From Sapria himalayana (lineage: Eukaryota > Streptophyta > Magnoliopsida > Malpighiales > Rafflesiaceae), in assembly GCA_029783825.1 (NCBI GenBank), contig JAREIK010003005.1, forward strand, positions 130,549 through 194,548: a DNA stretch of 64,000 nucleotides, in the 5' to 3' direction. Under the pieces are notes generated by a model, which was not told the origin of the DNA, searched no databases, and worked only from the letters and a program-made list of their open reading frames with translations. This document shows, piece after piece, positions 48,734 to 63,800 of this stretch. Made by a program: the position numbers and the translations under genes. Position 1 is the stretch's first letter. Every line of letters starts with the position of its first letter.

Positions 48734-50991
48734 AAACAAACAGACAAATAGTAAGTTGGTCAGACAGTTTGACAGTCGAGCAAATAGATAAACAAACAAA
48801 TAGATAGATAAATAGATAGACTAAATGACTTATATATAGACCAATTGATAGACTAGCTGATAGACAAACAAATAGACAGGTAAACAGACCTACAGAAAGA
48901 TAGACTAACTGATATAATTAATGACTAACTAATAGATAAATCAATTGTTATACAAATAGTTTGAAAGATAGAATGATATATAGATTGATAGACAAAAAAA
49001 TAGCCAAATTAATTTACAGATTGATAGAGAAATTGATAGATAGATTAATAGACAAATAGATTGAAACCTAGATAGAAAAATAGAAAGATTAATAAATAAA
49101 CAGAAAGATTCAACATATAGATAGATAGATAGATAGATAGTCAGAAAGATAAATAGAGAGATAGGAAGATAGATAGACTGATAGACAAATTGATAGATAG
49201 ATAGATAGACGTATATATAGATAGATAGTGAGATTGATAGATATATAGACAAATAAATAGATAGACAGATATATAGACAGACAGAATTACTGACTAACAC
49301 ATAGAAACATAGACATATAAATACATAGATAAATAGACAGATACATAGATAGTTTGAAAGATAGATTGATATATTGATTGATAAATAGATATATAGATTG
49401 ATTGATTGATAAACAGATAGATAGAAAATTAGATAGGAAAATTGATAAACAGATTGATTTATTGATTGATAGAAAGTTAGATAGATAGATAGAAAATAGA
49501 TAGATAGATAGAATGACAGATAAATAGACAATGAAATAGATAGATAGACCAATATATAGACACATAGATGGACAAATAGATAGTTAGAAAGATAGATTGA
49601 TACATTAATCATTAGATTGGTAGAAAGACAGATAGTTAGACAGATAGATAGATAAAAAGATAGATATAATATATATAGATAGAAAGATAGATAGGTAGAA
49701 AGATATATAGAGAGATAGACATACAGAAAGAAAGATAGATACATAGATAGGTATAAATATATATATCAATAGATAGATAGATAGACAAAAATATAGATAG
49801 AAAGATAGACAAATAGAAAAATAGATATACAAATATAAAGATGGAAAGATAGACAGATAGATAAATACAAAGATAGACAGATAGAAAGGCAAAAAGATAG
49901 ATAAATTTATCGATAGATAGATAGATAGGTAGATATATAGATAGAAAGATAGATAGACTAACAAATATATATATATATATATACATATATAGATAGATTG
50001 ATAGACATATAAATATAAAGATAGATAGAGAGGTAGATAGAGATATTGAAAGGCATATTCATAGATAGATTTATTGACAGATTGATAGATAGATTAAGAG
50101 TGAGATAGATAGACAAATAGATGGACAGAAAGATAGACAGAAAGATGCATAGATAGATAGAAAAAGAGATGAATAGATAGATAGATAAACAAATAGATAG
50201 TAGAAATATAGTCATTAGATAGACAGATAGATAGATAGATAGATAGAAAATAAATAGATAGAAAGATAAATAGACACTTGGGTAGAAAAATATATGGATA
50301 GATAGATATACAAAAAAATAGATAGTTAAATTGAGAGTTATATAGATAGATACATAGATAAATTGATAGAAAAATAAATCAATAGATTGATAGATAGATC
50401 AATGGATTTATAGATAGAATGATAAATATATAGATAGATAGATAGATAGGTAGATAGATAGATTGATAGGTAGAAAGATTGATAGGTTGATAGATTGACT
50501 AAAGATGGATAAAAAGAAAAATAGATAGTTAGAAAGATAGATACCTTGATATATAGATATATAGACACATAGATTGACAGATAGATGTACTATTTGATAG
50601 ACATGTAGATAGATAGACAAATACATCGATATATAGACAGATGAATAGATAGATAATTATACACATATATAGACACATAGATACAAAGATACATAGATGG
50701 ATAGATATACAGACAAATAGATAGTTATATAATGAAATATATTGATCGATATATAGACAGATAGATGGATATATAAATAAATAGATAGATAAATAGATAG
50801 ATGGATTGATATATAGAATAATAGATAGATAGAAATATAGAAAGATAGACAGATAGATAGGCAGACAGATAGATAGATATATATATAGATAGATAGATTG
50901 ATTGAAAGATTGATAGACATATAGATAAATATAATGATAGTTATATTGACAAATATATAAATAAATAGACAGATAGGTATATAGAATGATT

Positions 50992-51063
50992 GAATAATAG
51001 AATAATAGAATAATAGAATAATAGAATAATAGAATAATAGAATAATAGAATAATAGAATAATA
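50992..51063. repeat. AATAATAG 8 bp minisatellite
   Basis: About nine nearly perfect copies of AATAATAG embedded in the GATA array; a local recent expansion. Confidence 0.9.
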
Positions 51064-51592
51064 AACAGATATATACAAATTGATAGATAGATAGATAGAC
51101 AGATATATAGACAGACAGTTAGATAGATAGATAGATATACAGATAGATAAAGAGATAGATAGACAGATAGATAGACACACAGATAGATAGGTAGGTAGGT
51201 AGATAGTTATTTAGATAGACACACATATTAATAGATAGATAGGTTGCTAAATAAAAAAATAGATAGATAAATAGATTGATATATATATATATATATATAT
51301 TGATAGACAGATAGATAGATATTTAGATAAACAAATAGATAGATAGATGGATGATAGATATATAAAGAGACAGATAGATATGCATTCATACAAACAAATA
51401 GATAGTCAGACAATGAGGTAGGCAGATAGTAAATCAAGCTGACAGACATAAAAGAGGTAGACAGTCAAGTTGACCGATAGTTAAAAAAGTAGACAAATAG
51501 ATATATAGATAGATAAATAGATTGTCAGTTAGTTAGTCATTTATTTATATAATTAAATATATAGATAGATAGATGGATAGACATATAGATAG

Positions 51593-51623
<31 letters not shown>

Positions 51624-51828
51624 GACGTATAATTATACAGTTAGATAGAGATATAGAAAGATTGAATTATTAACAGATTCATAGATATTTTTATAGACAA
51701 ATTAATAGACAGATTGATAGAGAGATTGAGAGAAAAATAGATTGATAGTTTGATAGATATTTAGATAGATAAATAGATAGATAGATTGAAAGAAAGAAAG
51801 ATAGATATACAAACATATAGATAGATAG

Positions 51829-51871
<43 letters not shown>
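51829..51871. repeat. TA microsatellite
   Basis: Uninterrupted alternating AT run within the GATA array. Confidence 0.9.
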
Positions 51872-51875
<4 letters not shown>

Positions 51876-53426
51876 TAGATAGACAGACAGACAGATAGAC
51901 AGATAGATAGATAGACAAATATAATTATAAATAGATAGATAGATAGATATACAGATATATAGATAGAAAGATAGATAGACACATAGACTGATAGATAGAA
52001 CAAATATATAGAGAACTAGAAAGATAGATTGATAGACAGATAATTTGACAGATACATTGAAAGATAGATAGTCAGATAGATAGATAGATATATAAATAGA
52101 TAAATAAATAGATAGATAGATAGACATAAGATAGATAGAAAGATAGAAAAATCAATAAATAGATACATTGATAGATAGACAAAAAGATAGATAGATAGAT
52201 AGATAGACAAATAGATGGAGATATTATTGTATAGATACATAGATTATAAGATAAATAGGTAGATTGAAATATAGTTAGATAGATAGGTAGATAGATAGAT
52301 AGACACATAGATAGATAGATAGATAGATAGATAGACAAATAAATAGATAGATAGATAGATAGATAGATCTATATATAAATAGAATACATATGGATAGACA
52401 TATATATGGATAGTCAGATAGATAGATAGATAGACAGATAGTTCGACATATATATAGATAGATAAATAGACATATAGATAGATAGATAGACAAATAGATA
52501 GATAGATTGATTGACACATAAATAAATAGATAGATAGAAATACAGATTGATAGATAAATAGATAGATATACAAATAGATAGATATAAAGATCAATAGACC
52601 GATTAATAGTTAGATAGATATGCAAATATATAGATAGATATATATATAGATAGATCATTTAGATAAATATATATAAATAGATAGACAAATAGATAGATAG
52701 ATAGATAGACAGATAGAAATATAGATAGATAGATAGATAAATAAAGAGGTATATAGATAGATAAGTTAACAGACAGATAGATAGATAGACAAATAGATAG
52801 GTAGACAAATAGATAGACATATAGACAATTAGTTAGTAAGGCTGGCAGACAAGAAGGCCAAAAGGTACGTAGACAGACATGTAGATAGATTGGCAGATAA
52901 ATTTTCAGACAGACATACATATAGATAGACAAACAAACAAAAAAATCGACAACTAGATAGATAGATAGACAAACAAACCAATAGACAGGTAGATAGTCAT
53001 ATATATTGATAGATAGACAGTTTGATAGACTGATTAAAAGATAGATTTATAGATAGAAAGATAGATATATAGATAGATATATAGATAGAGAGATAGGAAG
53101 ATAGATAGACAATTGATATACATATAGATAGACATATAGATTGACAGATAGATAGATAAATATATAGATAAATATATAGACTGATAGATAGATAGAATGA
53201 TAAATAGAATGATAAACAAGTTGATAGTTAGATTGATAGATAGATCATTAGATAGATTGATAATATATTTATAGATAGATTTATAAACATTTTGATAGAC
53301 ATAGATATAAAGAGAGATAGATAGTTAAATATATAGACAAATAAATTGATAGATAATTAGATAGTTAGATAGTAAGATAGATAGACAAATATATGAATAG
53401 ATACATAAATAGATTATTAGAAAGAA

Positions 53427-53429
<3 letters not shown>

Positions 53430-53496
<67 letters not shown>

Positions 53497-53512
53497 GTGT
53501 GTGTGTGTGTAT
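53430..53512. repeat. Compound TA / TATG / TG microsatellite
   Basis: A TA run of about 44 bases passes into TATG repeats, then a TG run, then ATATGTATAT. Confidence 0.9.
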
Positions 53513-54417
53513 ATGTATATAGATAGATATATATATATAGACACAAAATAGACAAAAAGGTAGATAAATAAATAGACAGATAGATATACAGATAGATAGA
53601 TAGATAGATTAATTGATTGATAGAAAGATTAATAGATAGATAGATATACAAAAATATAGATAGATAGATAGATGGATGGATAGATGGATATACATATAGA
53701 TTTACAAATAGATAAACAAATAGATAAACAAATAGATAGATAGATAGAAAAATATATAGACAAATAGATTTACATATAGTTAAATAGATAGATAGATAGA
53801 TAGATAGACTGATAGATAGACTGATAGATAGATAGATAGTTATTTAGATAGATATATTGATGCATAGCTATTTAGTGAGATATATTGATTGATATATATA
53901 TATATATTAATTGATAGATTGATAGATAGATTGATAAACTGATTAAAGACACATTAATACATAGAATAATAGATAGTTTAATAGATAGATAGATAGTTAC
54001 ATAGATTGATTGTTTAATAGATAGATAGATAGATTGATTGATTGATTAATAGATAGATAGATAGAAAAACAAATAGATAGATAGATAGTATATACATAGT
54101 TAGACAAATAAATATATAGATATATAGACAGATAGATAGACAGATAGATATACTTATAGATAGTCATATTTAAAGGCAGAAAGATAGATAGATAAATAGA
54201 TAGATTGGTTGATTGATAGATAGATAGTAGATTGATAAATAAATAAATAGACAAATATATAGATATATAGAAATCTAGATGGATGGATAGACATATAGAT
54301 AAAAAATACATATATAGAAAGATAGATACATACATAGAAAGATAGACAGACAGATAGATAGATAAATAGATAAATTATTAAATAGATAGATAGATTATTA
54401 GATAGATACATAGGCTA

Positions 54418-54458
<41 letters not shown>

Positions 54459-55025
54459 CAGATAGATAGACATATAGATAGCCAGATAGATAGCCAGATA
54501 GATAGCCAAATAGATATCAAAATAAATAAATATATATATAGACAAAAAGATAGATTGATAAATGGATAGATAGATTAATTGATATAAGGGTAGACAGATT
54601 GATAGACTTATAAATTACATATAGATAAACACATAGAGAAGGAGAGATAGATAGATAGATAGATATATAGATAAATATACATATATATAAACAAATAGAT
54701 AGACAAATAGATAATCATTTAAATAAATAGATACACAGACAACTAGGTATGCAGATAGTCAAGCAGGTAGACAGTTAGGTAGGCAGATAGAGAGTCAGGC
54801 AGGTGGGAAGATAGAATGATAAATAGTTTGATAGACTTATAGATAGGCAATCATACAAACAAATAAACAGACAGACAGACATATAGTTAGATAGATAGTT
54901 TGTTAGACATAATGATAGATAGATTGATAGATTGAAAGATAGATTGATTGATTGACATATTGATCATATTGATAGACAGATAGATAGATAGTTAATTAGA
55001 TTGAATCATAGAAATAAAGATAAAT

Positions 55026-56196
55026 AGATTTGTTGGTAATGCTGCTCTAGGCTTATAGTATGGACTTGGTATTTTAACTATTGTGAGAATTTAATTATTT
55101 AATTAATTTTCATGTTTCATATATATAATGTCTTTGAATGATATTTTTAATTATTCTAAATATCCCAAATTGGTTTTTATTATGAGAATAATAATGAATT
55201 AAGATTAGTATAAAGTTTGATTGCTATTCATGTGATTAATATGTGTATGATATACAATTTAAATTTATATCTATTTGCTTAGAATAAATTTTGAATAGCC
55301 CCATCTTGAAATTAATACATGGTTCAAAGTCATAATTTAATCTCTAATAGTTGCATCATTAAAATCCTATGACTTGAGATTGCATTATTTCTTAACATAA
55401 AGAATATTATGCTTTGATATAATCAACGTTGTCTTTAACCAAATGACTATAAATATTATACTTGAAGATAATATGAATTATGATGTTAGATATAAATATT
55501 TCAAAATAGAATTTGTCCCTCTTATTATATGAGAGATACATTTGGGGCCCTTCTACAATTGAGACTGAGAAATGCATGACTATGCTCATATAAATTGATG
55601 AAGATTAATGTAATTTTTTTAGTCTCTCTAATTGAGTCTTGTGTAATCAAAGATAGTGTGATATAAGGTTAACAATTTTCATATCTTATATTCTATCAAG
55701 ATATCGTGAAATAAAATGATTGTCATTAACAATATTAAGGTTGCCTCGAATCATGAGTTTTTCATTTAATTTGAGCTGTCATAATATCTTGCTAGAGGTC
55801 ACTTATGACTTGTTGGATCAAAATATGAGATAGGCCTACTGCCAAAATTAATTAAACCTATAGGGTCACACATTAAGAATTAATAATAATGGTTTTGGTT
55901 TTTGACTCTCTGTATTAATTTAAAATAATAAGATTATTTTAAATTATAAATAACAATTAGTTTTTATTAAATTTTGAAATAGTTTAAATTCTTGATTTAA
56001 ATAAATAATAAATCTGTTATATTTTCTTAATGGAAAAAAAAATAATCAGTAAAGGGTTTTTTAAAAAAGTTAAAAATATAATAATATATAAATTTGATTC
56101 CTTATCTGATAACGATTTGAATTTAAATTGTTCTTATTTAAAAGAGTTTTAAATATATAATAATATAATATTCATTTATGACTTAAATGCTAGCAG

Positions 56197-56228
<32 letters not shown>

Positions 56229-56445
56229 GTGCGAGACATATATGGTGGTAACCATCATCTTATTCTTAGAGAATAACCAAAACATAGAGAATGAAAAGAA
56301 AAACCAAAATTTTGTTGTAAGAAGATGAATATAAACTAGCGTTCAATAAGATCGTTTATTATTTGATCATGAGTGTATACATGGAAAAGGTGATTACTTT
56401 TCACTAAGGCATCATCTTTGAAGATCTAAATAAACCAAGGCCAAG
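55026..56445. other. 1.4 kb non-satellite island inside the GATA array
   Basis: Begins TTGGTAATGCTGCTCTAGG and ends near CCAAGGCCAAG. Unique AT-rich sequence with no recognised gene (longest frame 60 codons at 55589-55407). Features are an AGGGTCACACATTAAGAA phrase near 55863, reminiscent of plant retrotransposon LTRs, and a 30 base AC run at 56198-56224. Satellite resumes on the same strand, so it looks like an insertion or an old spacer. I see no clear terminal repeats. Confidence 0.5.
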
Positions 56446-56813
56446 AAAGATATATAGAAAGATAGAGAGATAAATAGAGAGATAGACATATAGATAGGCA
56501 GATAGATAGAAAGAAATAAAAATTGGTAGTAAAATAAATAGATTGATAAATAGGTTTATACATATATTGATAGATAGATAGAGAGACAGATAGATAGATA
56601 AATAGATAGATATATTTATTTATAAATTAATAGATAGTTAGATTGATAGACATATTTATAGACAAATTTATAGAGAGATTTATAGGCATATTGATAGATA
56701 GATAAATAGAAAAAATAGATTGACGAATAGATAGACAAATAGATAGAATAATTAATAGATTATTAGACTGATAAATAGACTAATTTATAGACAGACAAAC
56801 ATATAAGATGATA

Positions 56814-56940
56814 AATTAATAAATAGATAGATAGATAAAAAAATAAATAGATAGATAGATAAAAAAATAAATAGATAGATAGATAGATAAAAAAATAAAT
56901 AGATAGATAGATAGACAACAAAATAAACAGATAAATAAAT
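56814..56940. repeat. ~28 bp tandem repeat in the GATA array
   Basis: Four copies of a TAAAAAAATAAATAGATAGA-type unit with small length differences. Confidence 0.85.
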
Positions 56941-59304
56941 AGATAGACATACATATAAATAGATATATTGATATACAATTAATAGACAAATAGACAAACA
57001 TATATATATATATATAGACAAATAGATTGACATATAGATAGAAAGAAAGAAAGATAGATATATAGATAAAAAGATAGATAGAATGATAGATTGATAGACA
57101 GAGAGATAAATAGATAGATAGAAATATAGATAGATAGATAAATAGATATATAGAAAATAGATAGGCAAATAGATAGACAGATAGATAGACATATAGATTA
57201 ACAAATTATTAGCATGAAATATAGATAGATTAATAGGCAGACAGAAAGAAAGATAGATAAAAAAAGATATCTAGATAGAAAGATAGAAAAATAGATCCAC
57301 ACAAAGATATATATAGATAAAAAAGAGATATACATATAAAGATACAAATAATAGACAAATAGATAGTCATATATATAGATAGAGAAATAAATAGAGAAAT
57401 AGATGAACAGATAGAAAAATAGAAATATAAATAGATAGATAGAAAAGTAAATAGAAAGAAAGTTAAATAGATAGACACATAGATAAACATGTAGATAAAC
57501 AAATAGATAGACAAAAAAAGACAAATAGATATTCAAATAGATAGATAGACAGACAGATAGATATAGAGAATGATAGATAGATATATAGATAAAAAGAAAG
57601 AAAGACATATATAATGTAGATAGATAAATATATAAATAGATAGAAAGACATATATGTAGATAAATAGATAGATAGATAAATACACTTAAAGATATATAGG
57701 TAGATACATAGATAGATAGACACATATATAGATAGATAAATAAATAAACAGATAGATAATCATATAGATAGAATGATAGATATATAAATTGAAAGGAAGA
57801 AAGAAAGAAAGATAGATAGATATAAAGTTTGATAGATTGATTAATAGATTGATTGATAGATATATTAATAGATATATTAATAGATAGATTAATAGATAGA
57901 TTAATAGATAAATTGAAAGACAGATTAATATATAGATTCAGAGATAGATTGATAGACATTTTGCTAGACAGATTGATAAATAGATTGATAGACAAAAAGA
58001 TAGATAGATTGATATATAGATATATAGATAGAAAATTAGATAGACAAATAGATAGACATAAAGATACATAGATAATTAGAGAGATAGATAGAAAGTTTAT
58101 TTGACATATAGATAGATAGATAAACATTAAGATAGATAGATAGATATACAAATAGATAGATAGAAAGATAGAAAGAAACTTATACATATAAATACATAGG
58201 ATAGATTGATATATTGATAAATAGACAAATAGATATATAGACAGATAGACAGATAGATAAATAGATAGATAGATGGGCATATAGATGTACTGAAAGATAT
58301 ATAGATAGATAGGTAGATAGATTGATAGATATATAGATAGATATATAGACAAATAGATAGACAGATAAATAGATAGATCGATAGATTGATAAATAAAATT
58401 GATTTAAAGATTAATAGGTAGATTAATATATAGATTATTAGAAAGATTGATATATAGATTGATAGAAATTTTGGAAGGCAGTTAGATAGATAGATTCATA
58501 AATAGATTGATCGATAGATTGATCAATATAATTATAGATAGATTGATTGATTGATTGATTGATAGATAGATATATTAATAGATAGATTAATAGACAGATA
58601 TATATAGATTGATAGAGAAATAGATAGATAGATAAATATATAGATAGATTGATTAATTTAAAGATAGATAGGTAGAAAGATAGACAGACAAATAGATAGA
58701 TAGATAGATATATAGATATAAAGATTAAACAAATAGATAGATAGATAAACATATATATAGACAAACAAATAGATAGATAAAAAGAAATATGCATAGATAG
58801 TTAGATAGAAAGATATATGGATAAATAGACATATAGCTATGTAGACAGATAGACAGACAGACAAACAGAAAGATAGATAGATAGGTATTCATATAGATAG
58901 ATAGACAGATATATAGATATCAAATGGATAGTTAGAAAGATTGGATAAAAAATTGATAGATTGATAGATATATTAAAAGATAGATAGAAAGATAGGTAGA
59001 CAAATAGATAGATAGGTTTATAAAAAGATTAATAGATAGGCAGATTGATAGAAAAATTGATAGACAAATCTATAGTGATATTGATAGACAGATAAATAGA
59101 CAAATATGTTGACAAATGGTTAGATATAAAGATTACCATATTATTAAACTAATAGATAGACTAATTTATAAGCATACAGATAAATAGATAGATAGATAGA
59201 TAAAAAATAGATGTATAGAAAGTTAGACAAAAAGAAAAATAGATAGATAAACATATAGATAGACATATTGATAGATAGATAGATAGATATACAAATAATA
59301 GACA

Positions 59305-59305
59305 A

Positions 59306-59341
<36 letters not shown>
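59305..59341. repeat. TA microsatellite
   Basis: Alternating AT run after ACAAACACA. Confidence 0.85.
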
Positions 59342-59345
<4 letters not shown>

Positions 59346-59487
59346 GTAGATAGTCTAATACATAGACAAATATATATACAAATAGATTGACAAATAGATG
59401 GATAGATTGTTGATTGACTGATAGATTAATGGATAGATAGATAGATAGACATATAGATATATAGATAAATAGACAGATTGAATGATA

Positions 59488-59572
59488 GATAGATAGGCAG
59501 ATAGACAGACAGACAGATAGATAGGCAGATAGACAGACAGATAGATAGGCAGATAGACAGACAGATAGATAG
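59488..59572. repeat. ~24 bp tandem repeat (GATAGGCAGATAGACAGACA)
   Basis: Three consecutive copies with GGC and GACA variants; GC-richer than the rest of the array. Confidence 0.85.
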
Positions 59573-59630
59573 ATAAATAGATATATAGATAGATTGATAT
59601 TTAAATAGATAGATAGATAGATAGGTAGGT

Positions 59631-59632
<2 letters not shown>

Positions 59633-59694
<62 letters not shown>
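59633..59694. repeat. Long TA microsatellite (about 62 bases)
   Basis: Longest uninterrupted AT run in the window; cruciform-prone. Confidence 0.9.
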
Positions 59695-59696
<2 letters not shown>

Positions 59697-60842
59697 GTAT
59701 ATATATAGGAAAAATGATAAATAGATTGATAGATAGGTTGGTAGATAGATAGATAAAAAAATAGATAGATAGATATATAGATTAATTAATTGATATTTAG
59801 ATAGATAGATACATAAAAAACAGATTGACATATAGATACTCAGATATATAGACAAATAAAATGCAAATAGATATACATATATATAGATAGATAAATACAC
59901 AAATAGATAGACAAATAGATAAACAATTAGAAAGATATATAAATAAATAGATATATATATAGTTAGAAAGTGGATAAATAGATAAATAGATAGATAGATT
60001 CAAAACAAATAGATAGATAGATAGATAGACATAAAGATAGACATAAAGATAGACAAGTAGATAAATAGATAGAAAGATAGACAAATAAAAGAGAAATAAA
60101 CATACATATATATCGACAGATAGATAGAAAAATAGATATACAAATAGTTAAAAGATTGATAGATATATATATATATATACCAAAATATAGATAGATAGAT
60201 TGATAGCTTGATAGATAGGTAAGAAAGACATATAGAATGATCGATAGATAGATAGATAGATTGATTGATTGATAGAGAAATAGATATATAAATAGATAGA
60301 TAGGTAGATAGGTGGATAGATAGATAGACTGAAAGTTATACATATAGATAGAAACATAGATAGACACATAGATAGATAGATAGACAAATAGATAGATGGA
60401 CAAATAGATAGATATAGATAGATAGAATGATTGATAGATATGTAGGTAGATAGATAGATAGATAGATATAAAGATAGATAAATAGATAGAAATATTGATC
60501 GACAAATTGATAGATAGATTAATAAATAGATAGATAGACAGATTGATTGAAACATTGATAGATAGATTAATAGACAAAGAGATAGATAGATTGATATATA
60601 CACAGATATAAAGAACTATAGATTAATATATAGATAGAAAGATTGATATATATATATATAGATAAATTTATAGCAAGATTATTAAACATATAGATGGATA
60701 AATAGATGGATAGATAGATAGATAAATTAAGATAGAGAAATAGAAAATTAGAGAGATTGAAAGAGAGATAAATAGAGAGACATATAGATAGACAAATAGA
60801 TATATAAAAAGATAGAAAAATACATATACATATAAATAGATA

Positions 60843-60847
<5 letters not shown>

Positions 60848-60881
<34 letters not shown>
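60848..60881. repeat. TA microsatellite
   Basis: Alternating AT run inside the GATA array, flanked by GGATAT and AGACAG. Confidence 0.85.
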
Positions 60882-60885
<4 letters not shown>

Positions 60886-63800
60886 GATAGATAGTTAGTT
60901 AGTTAGATATATAGGCAGTTAGAGAGATAGAAAGAAATATAGATAGATAGTTAGATTTATCGATAGATATATTGATAGATAGATAGAAATATTGATAGAC
61001 AAATAGATAGGCAATTTTGATTGATAAATAGATAGACAGACATAAAGATAGGTAGAATAATAAATAGACTGATTAAAAGATATATTAAGAGACAAATTGA
61101 TAGATATATTAATAGATAAATTAATATGTAGTTTGATAGATAGATTAATAGATAGATTGATAGATAGATTGATAGACATTTTGATAAATAAATAGATTGA
61201 TTGATTGATAGACAAAAAGATAGATAGATTGATAAATTAATATATAGATAGATAGATAGAATAATACATAGATTATTAGAAAGATAGATAGATAGATTAT
61301 TAGACAGATAGATAGATAGACATTAAGATAAATAAAAAATAAATAGATAGATAGACAAATTGATAGAAAGATAGATAGACTGATAGATTGATAAATATTT
61401 AGACATATAGATAAGCAAATAAATAAATAGAAAGATAGATATACATATAGATAGATAGGATAGATAAATATGTTGATAGATAGATAGATAGGCAGATAGA
61501 TAGCTAGAAAGATATAAATATAAATATAAATATATATATATATATGTATGTAGATAGATCGATATATATATAGAAAGATATATAGAAAGATTGAAAGACA
61601 AATAGATAGACAGATTGAAAGATAGATAGACATATAGATTAGAAGATTGATAAATAAATATATTGAAAGATTAATATGTAGATTGATATATTGATTAAAA
61701 GACTGATCGATAGAAAGATGAATAGATAAATTGAATGAAAGATAAATAGATTGTTTGTTAGATAGATTGATAGTTCAATTGATAGATAGATTATTATCTA
61801 GATTAATAGACATATATAGAAAGATTGATTGAGAGATAGATAGACAGATAGATAAATAAATAGTTAAATAAATTGACAGATATATCGATAGAAAGATTGA
61901 TAAATAGAAATAATGATAGACAGATTGATATACAGATTGATAGATATATTAATAGATAGATTAATAGAAAATTGATAGATAGATTAATAACTAGATTGAA
62001 ACCAGATTGATAGATAGATTGAAAGATAGATGGATAGGCAGATTGATGATTGATTGAAAGACAGACAAATAGATTAATAGATAGATAGATAGAGAGATAA
62101 AAGTTAATTTATTTTTATATATAGATAGGCTGAGAGATAGACTATTAAATAGATAGATAGTTAGATAGGCAGAAAGAAAGACAGATATATAAGAATATAG
62201 TTAGATAGATAGATAGATAGACATAATTATAGATAGAAAGTTATATAGATAGATAAGAAATAGACAAATAGATAGGTACATAGATAGATAGTTAGATAGA
62301 AAGATAGATACATTAATTGATTGATAGATATATAGATAGGTAGATAGATGGATAGATATATAGATATATAAATAGATAGACAAATATCTTGATAGACACA
62401 TAGATAGACAAATTGATATACAAATAGACTGATGTAGAGACTATTAGATAGATAATTTTATAGACAAATTGTTAAATAGATTGATAGATAAAACATATAT
62501 AGATTGATAGACATATTGATAGACACATATATAGATAGATAGTTAGACAAATTGATAGATATATTGATAGACAGATTAATAGACAGACAGACAGAGAGAT
62601 AGAGAGATAGACACACAATTACAAAGATAGATAGATAGATAGATAGATCTATACACAGATAGATAGAGAGATTGATAGACATAATTATAAATAAATTTAT
62701 AGATAGACTAATAGTCATATTGATAGATAGATTGATAGATAGATAGATTGATAGATTGATAAACATATAGATAGATGTATAAATAATCATATAAATAGAT
62801 AGATAGACATATAGATAAAAAGATTAATATATAGGTAGATTGATAGATAGATATATGGATAGATAAAGACATAGATAGAAATATATATATATATATATAT
62901 ATATATACGCACACACATATAGCTAGACTGATAATAGAAACAGATATAGATAGATAGATAGTTTGTTAGTTATTTAGTTAGATAAAAAGATTGATAATTA
63001 GATAAATATATAGATAGATAAAAAATTAGATAGACAGATAGATACATATTAATTTAGACAGATAGATAGATATATAGATAGTCAAATAGATAGAAAGATT
63101 GATCGACAGATTAATAGTCAGGTTTATAGACTTATTAATAGATAGATTGAAAGAAATATTGATAGATAGATTGAAATAAAGATTGATAAAAAGATTGATA
63201 GGCAGATTGATTTATAGATTAATAGATAGAGTGATAGATAGATTGATAGTCAGATTGATAGACATATTAAATGATAGATGTGATAGACAGATTGAAAGAT
63301 ATATTGATAGATTAATTGATATATAGATTGGTAGACATATTAATAAATAGTTAATAGACACATATAGATATATTTATAAAAAGAAAGATAGATGGATAGA
63401 TAGAAAGATATATAGATAGATAGACAAATAGATTGAGTGATTGAAAGACAAACAGATAGATAGATTGATTGATAGATAAAAGAGTGTTTATTTTATATAT
63501 AGACAGACAGATAGATAGAAAAATAAATTGATAGATAGTTAGATAGGCATAAAGAAAGAAAGATAGATAGGCAGATAGTTAAATAGATAGATAGACATAA
63601 ATATATATAGAAAGTTATATAGATAAAAGGTTATATAAATAGATATGTAGATAGATAGATACTTAGATAGAAAGGAAGAAAAAAGATAGATATACATATA
63701 GATGGATCGATAGATGGCTATATAAATAGATAGAAAAATATCTAGGCATAAACATAGATAGTCAAAAAGATATACAAATAGACTGACATAGAGATTATTA

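Larger units (their letters stand above)
48734..55025 (-). repeat. TAGA/GATA satellite, right array part 1 (inverted relative to the left array)
   Basis: Degenerate GATA repeats, the complement of the left TCTA array. Open frames (Ser-Ile-Tyr-Leu rich) occur only on the minus strand here, as expected. The first bases after the CACTA terminus (CAAACAGACAAATAGTAAG) and stretches near 51404-51495, 52827-52900 and 54741-54810 carry the reverse complement of the ACCTACC landmark box of the left array. Confidence 0.93.

Noticed and set aside
57198..58352. 384 codon open frame on the minus strand, and many similar ones at 16389, 22675, 23410, 25609, 49744 and elsewhere
   Set aside because: They consist of Ser-Ile-Tyr-Leu repeats produced by the TCTA/TAGA satellite, with no domain, no preferred frame and overlapping frames of equal length.
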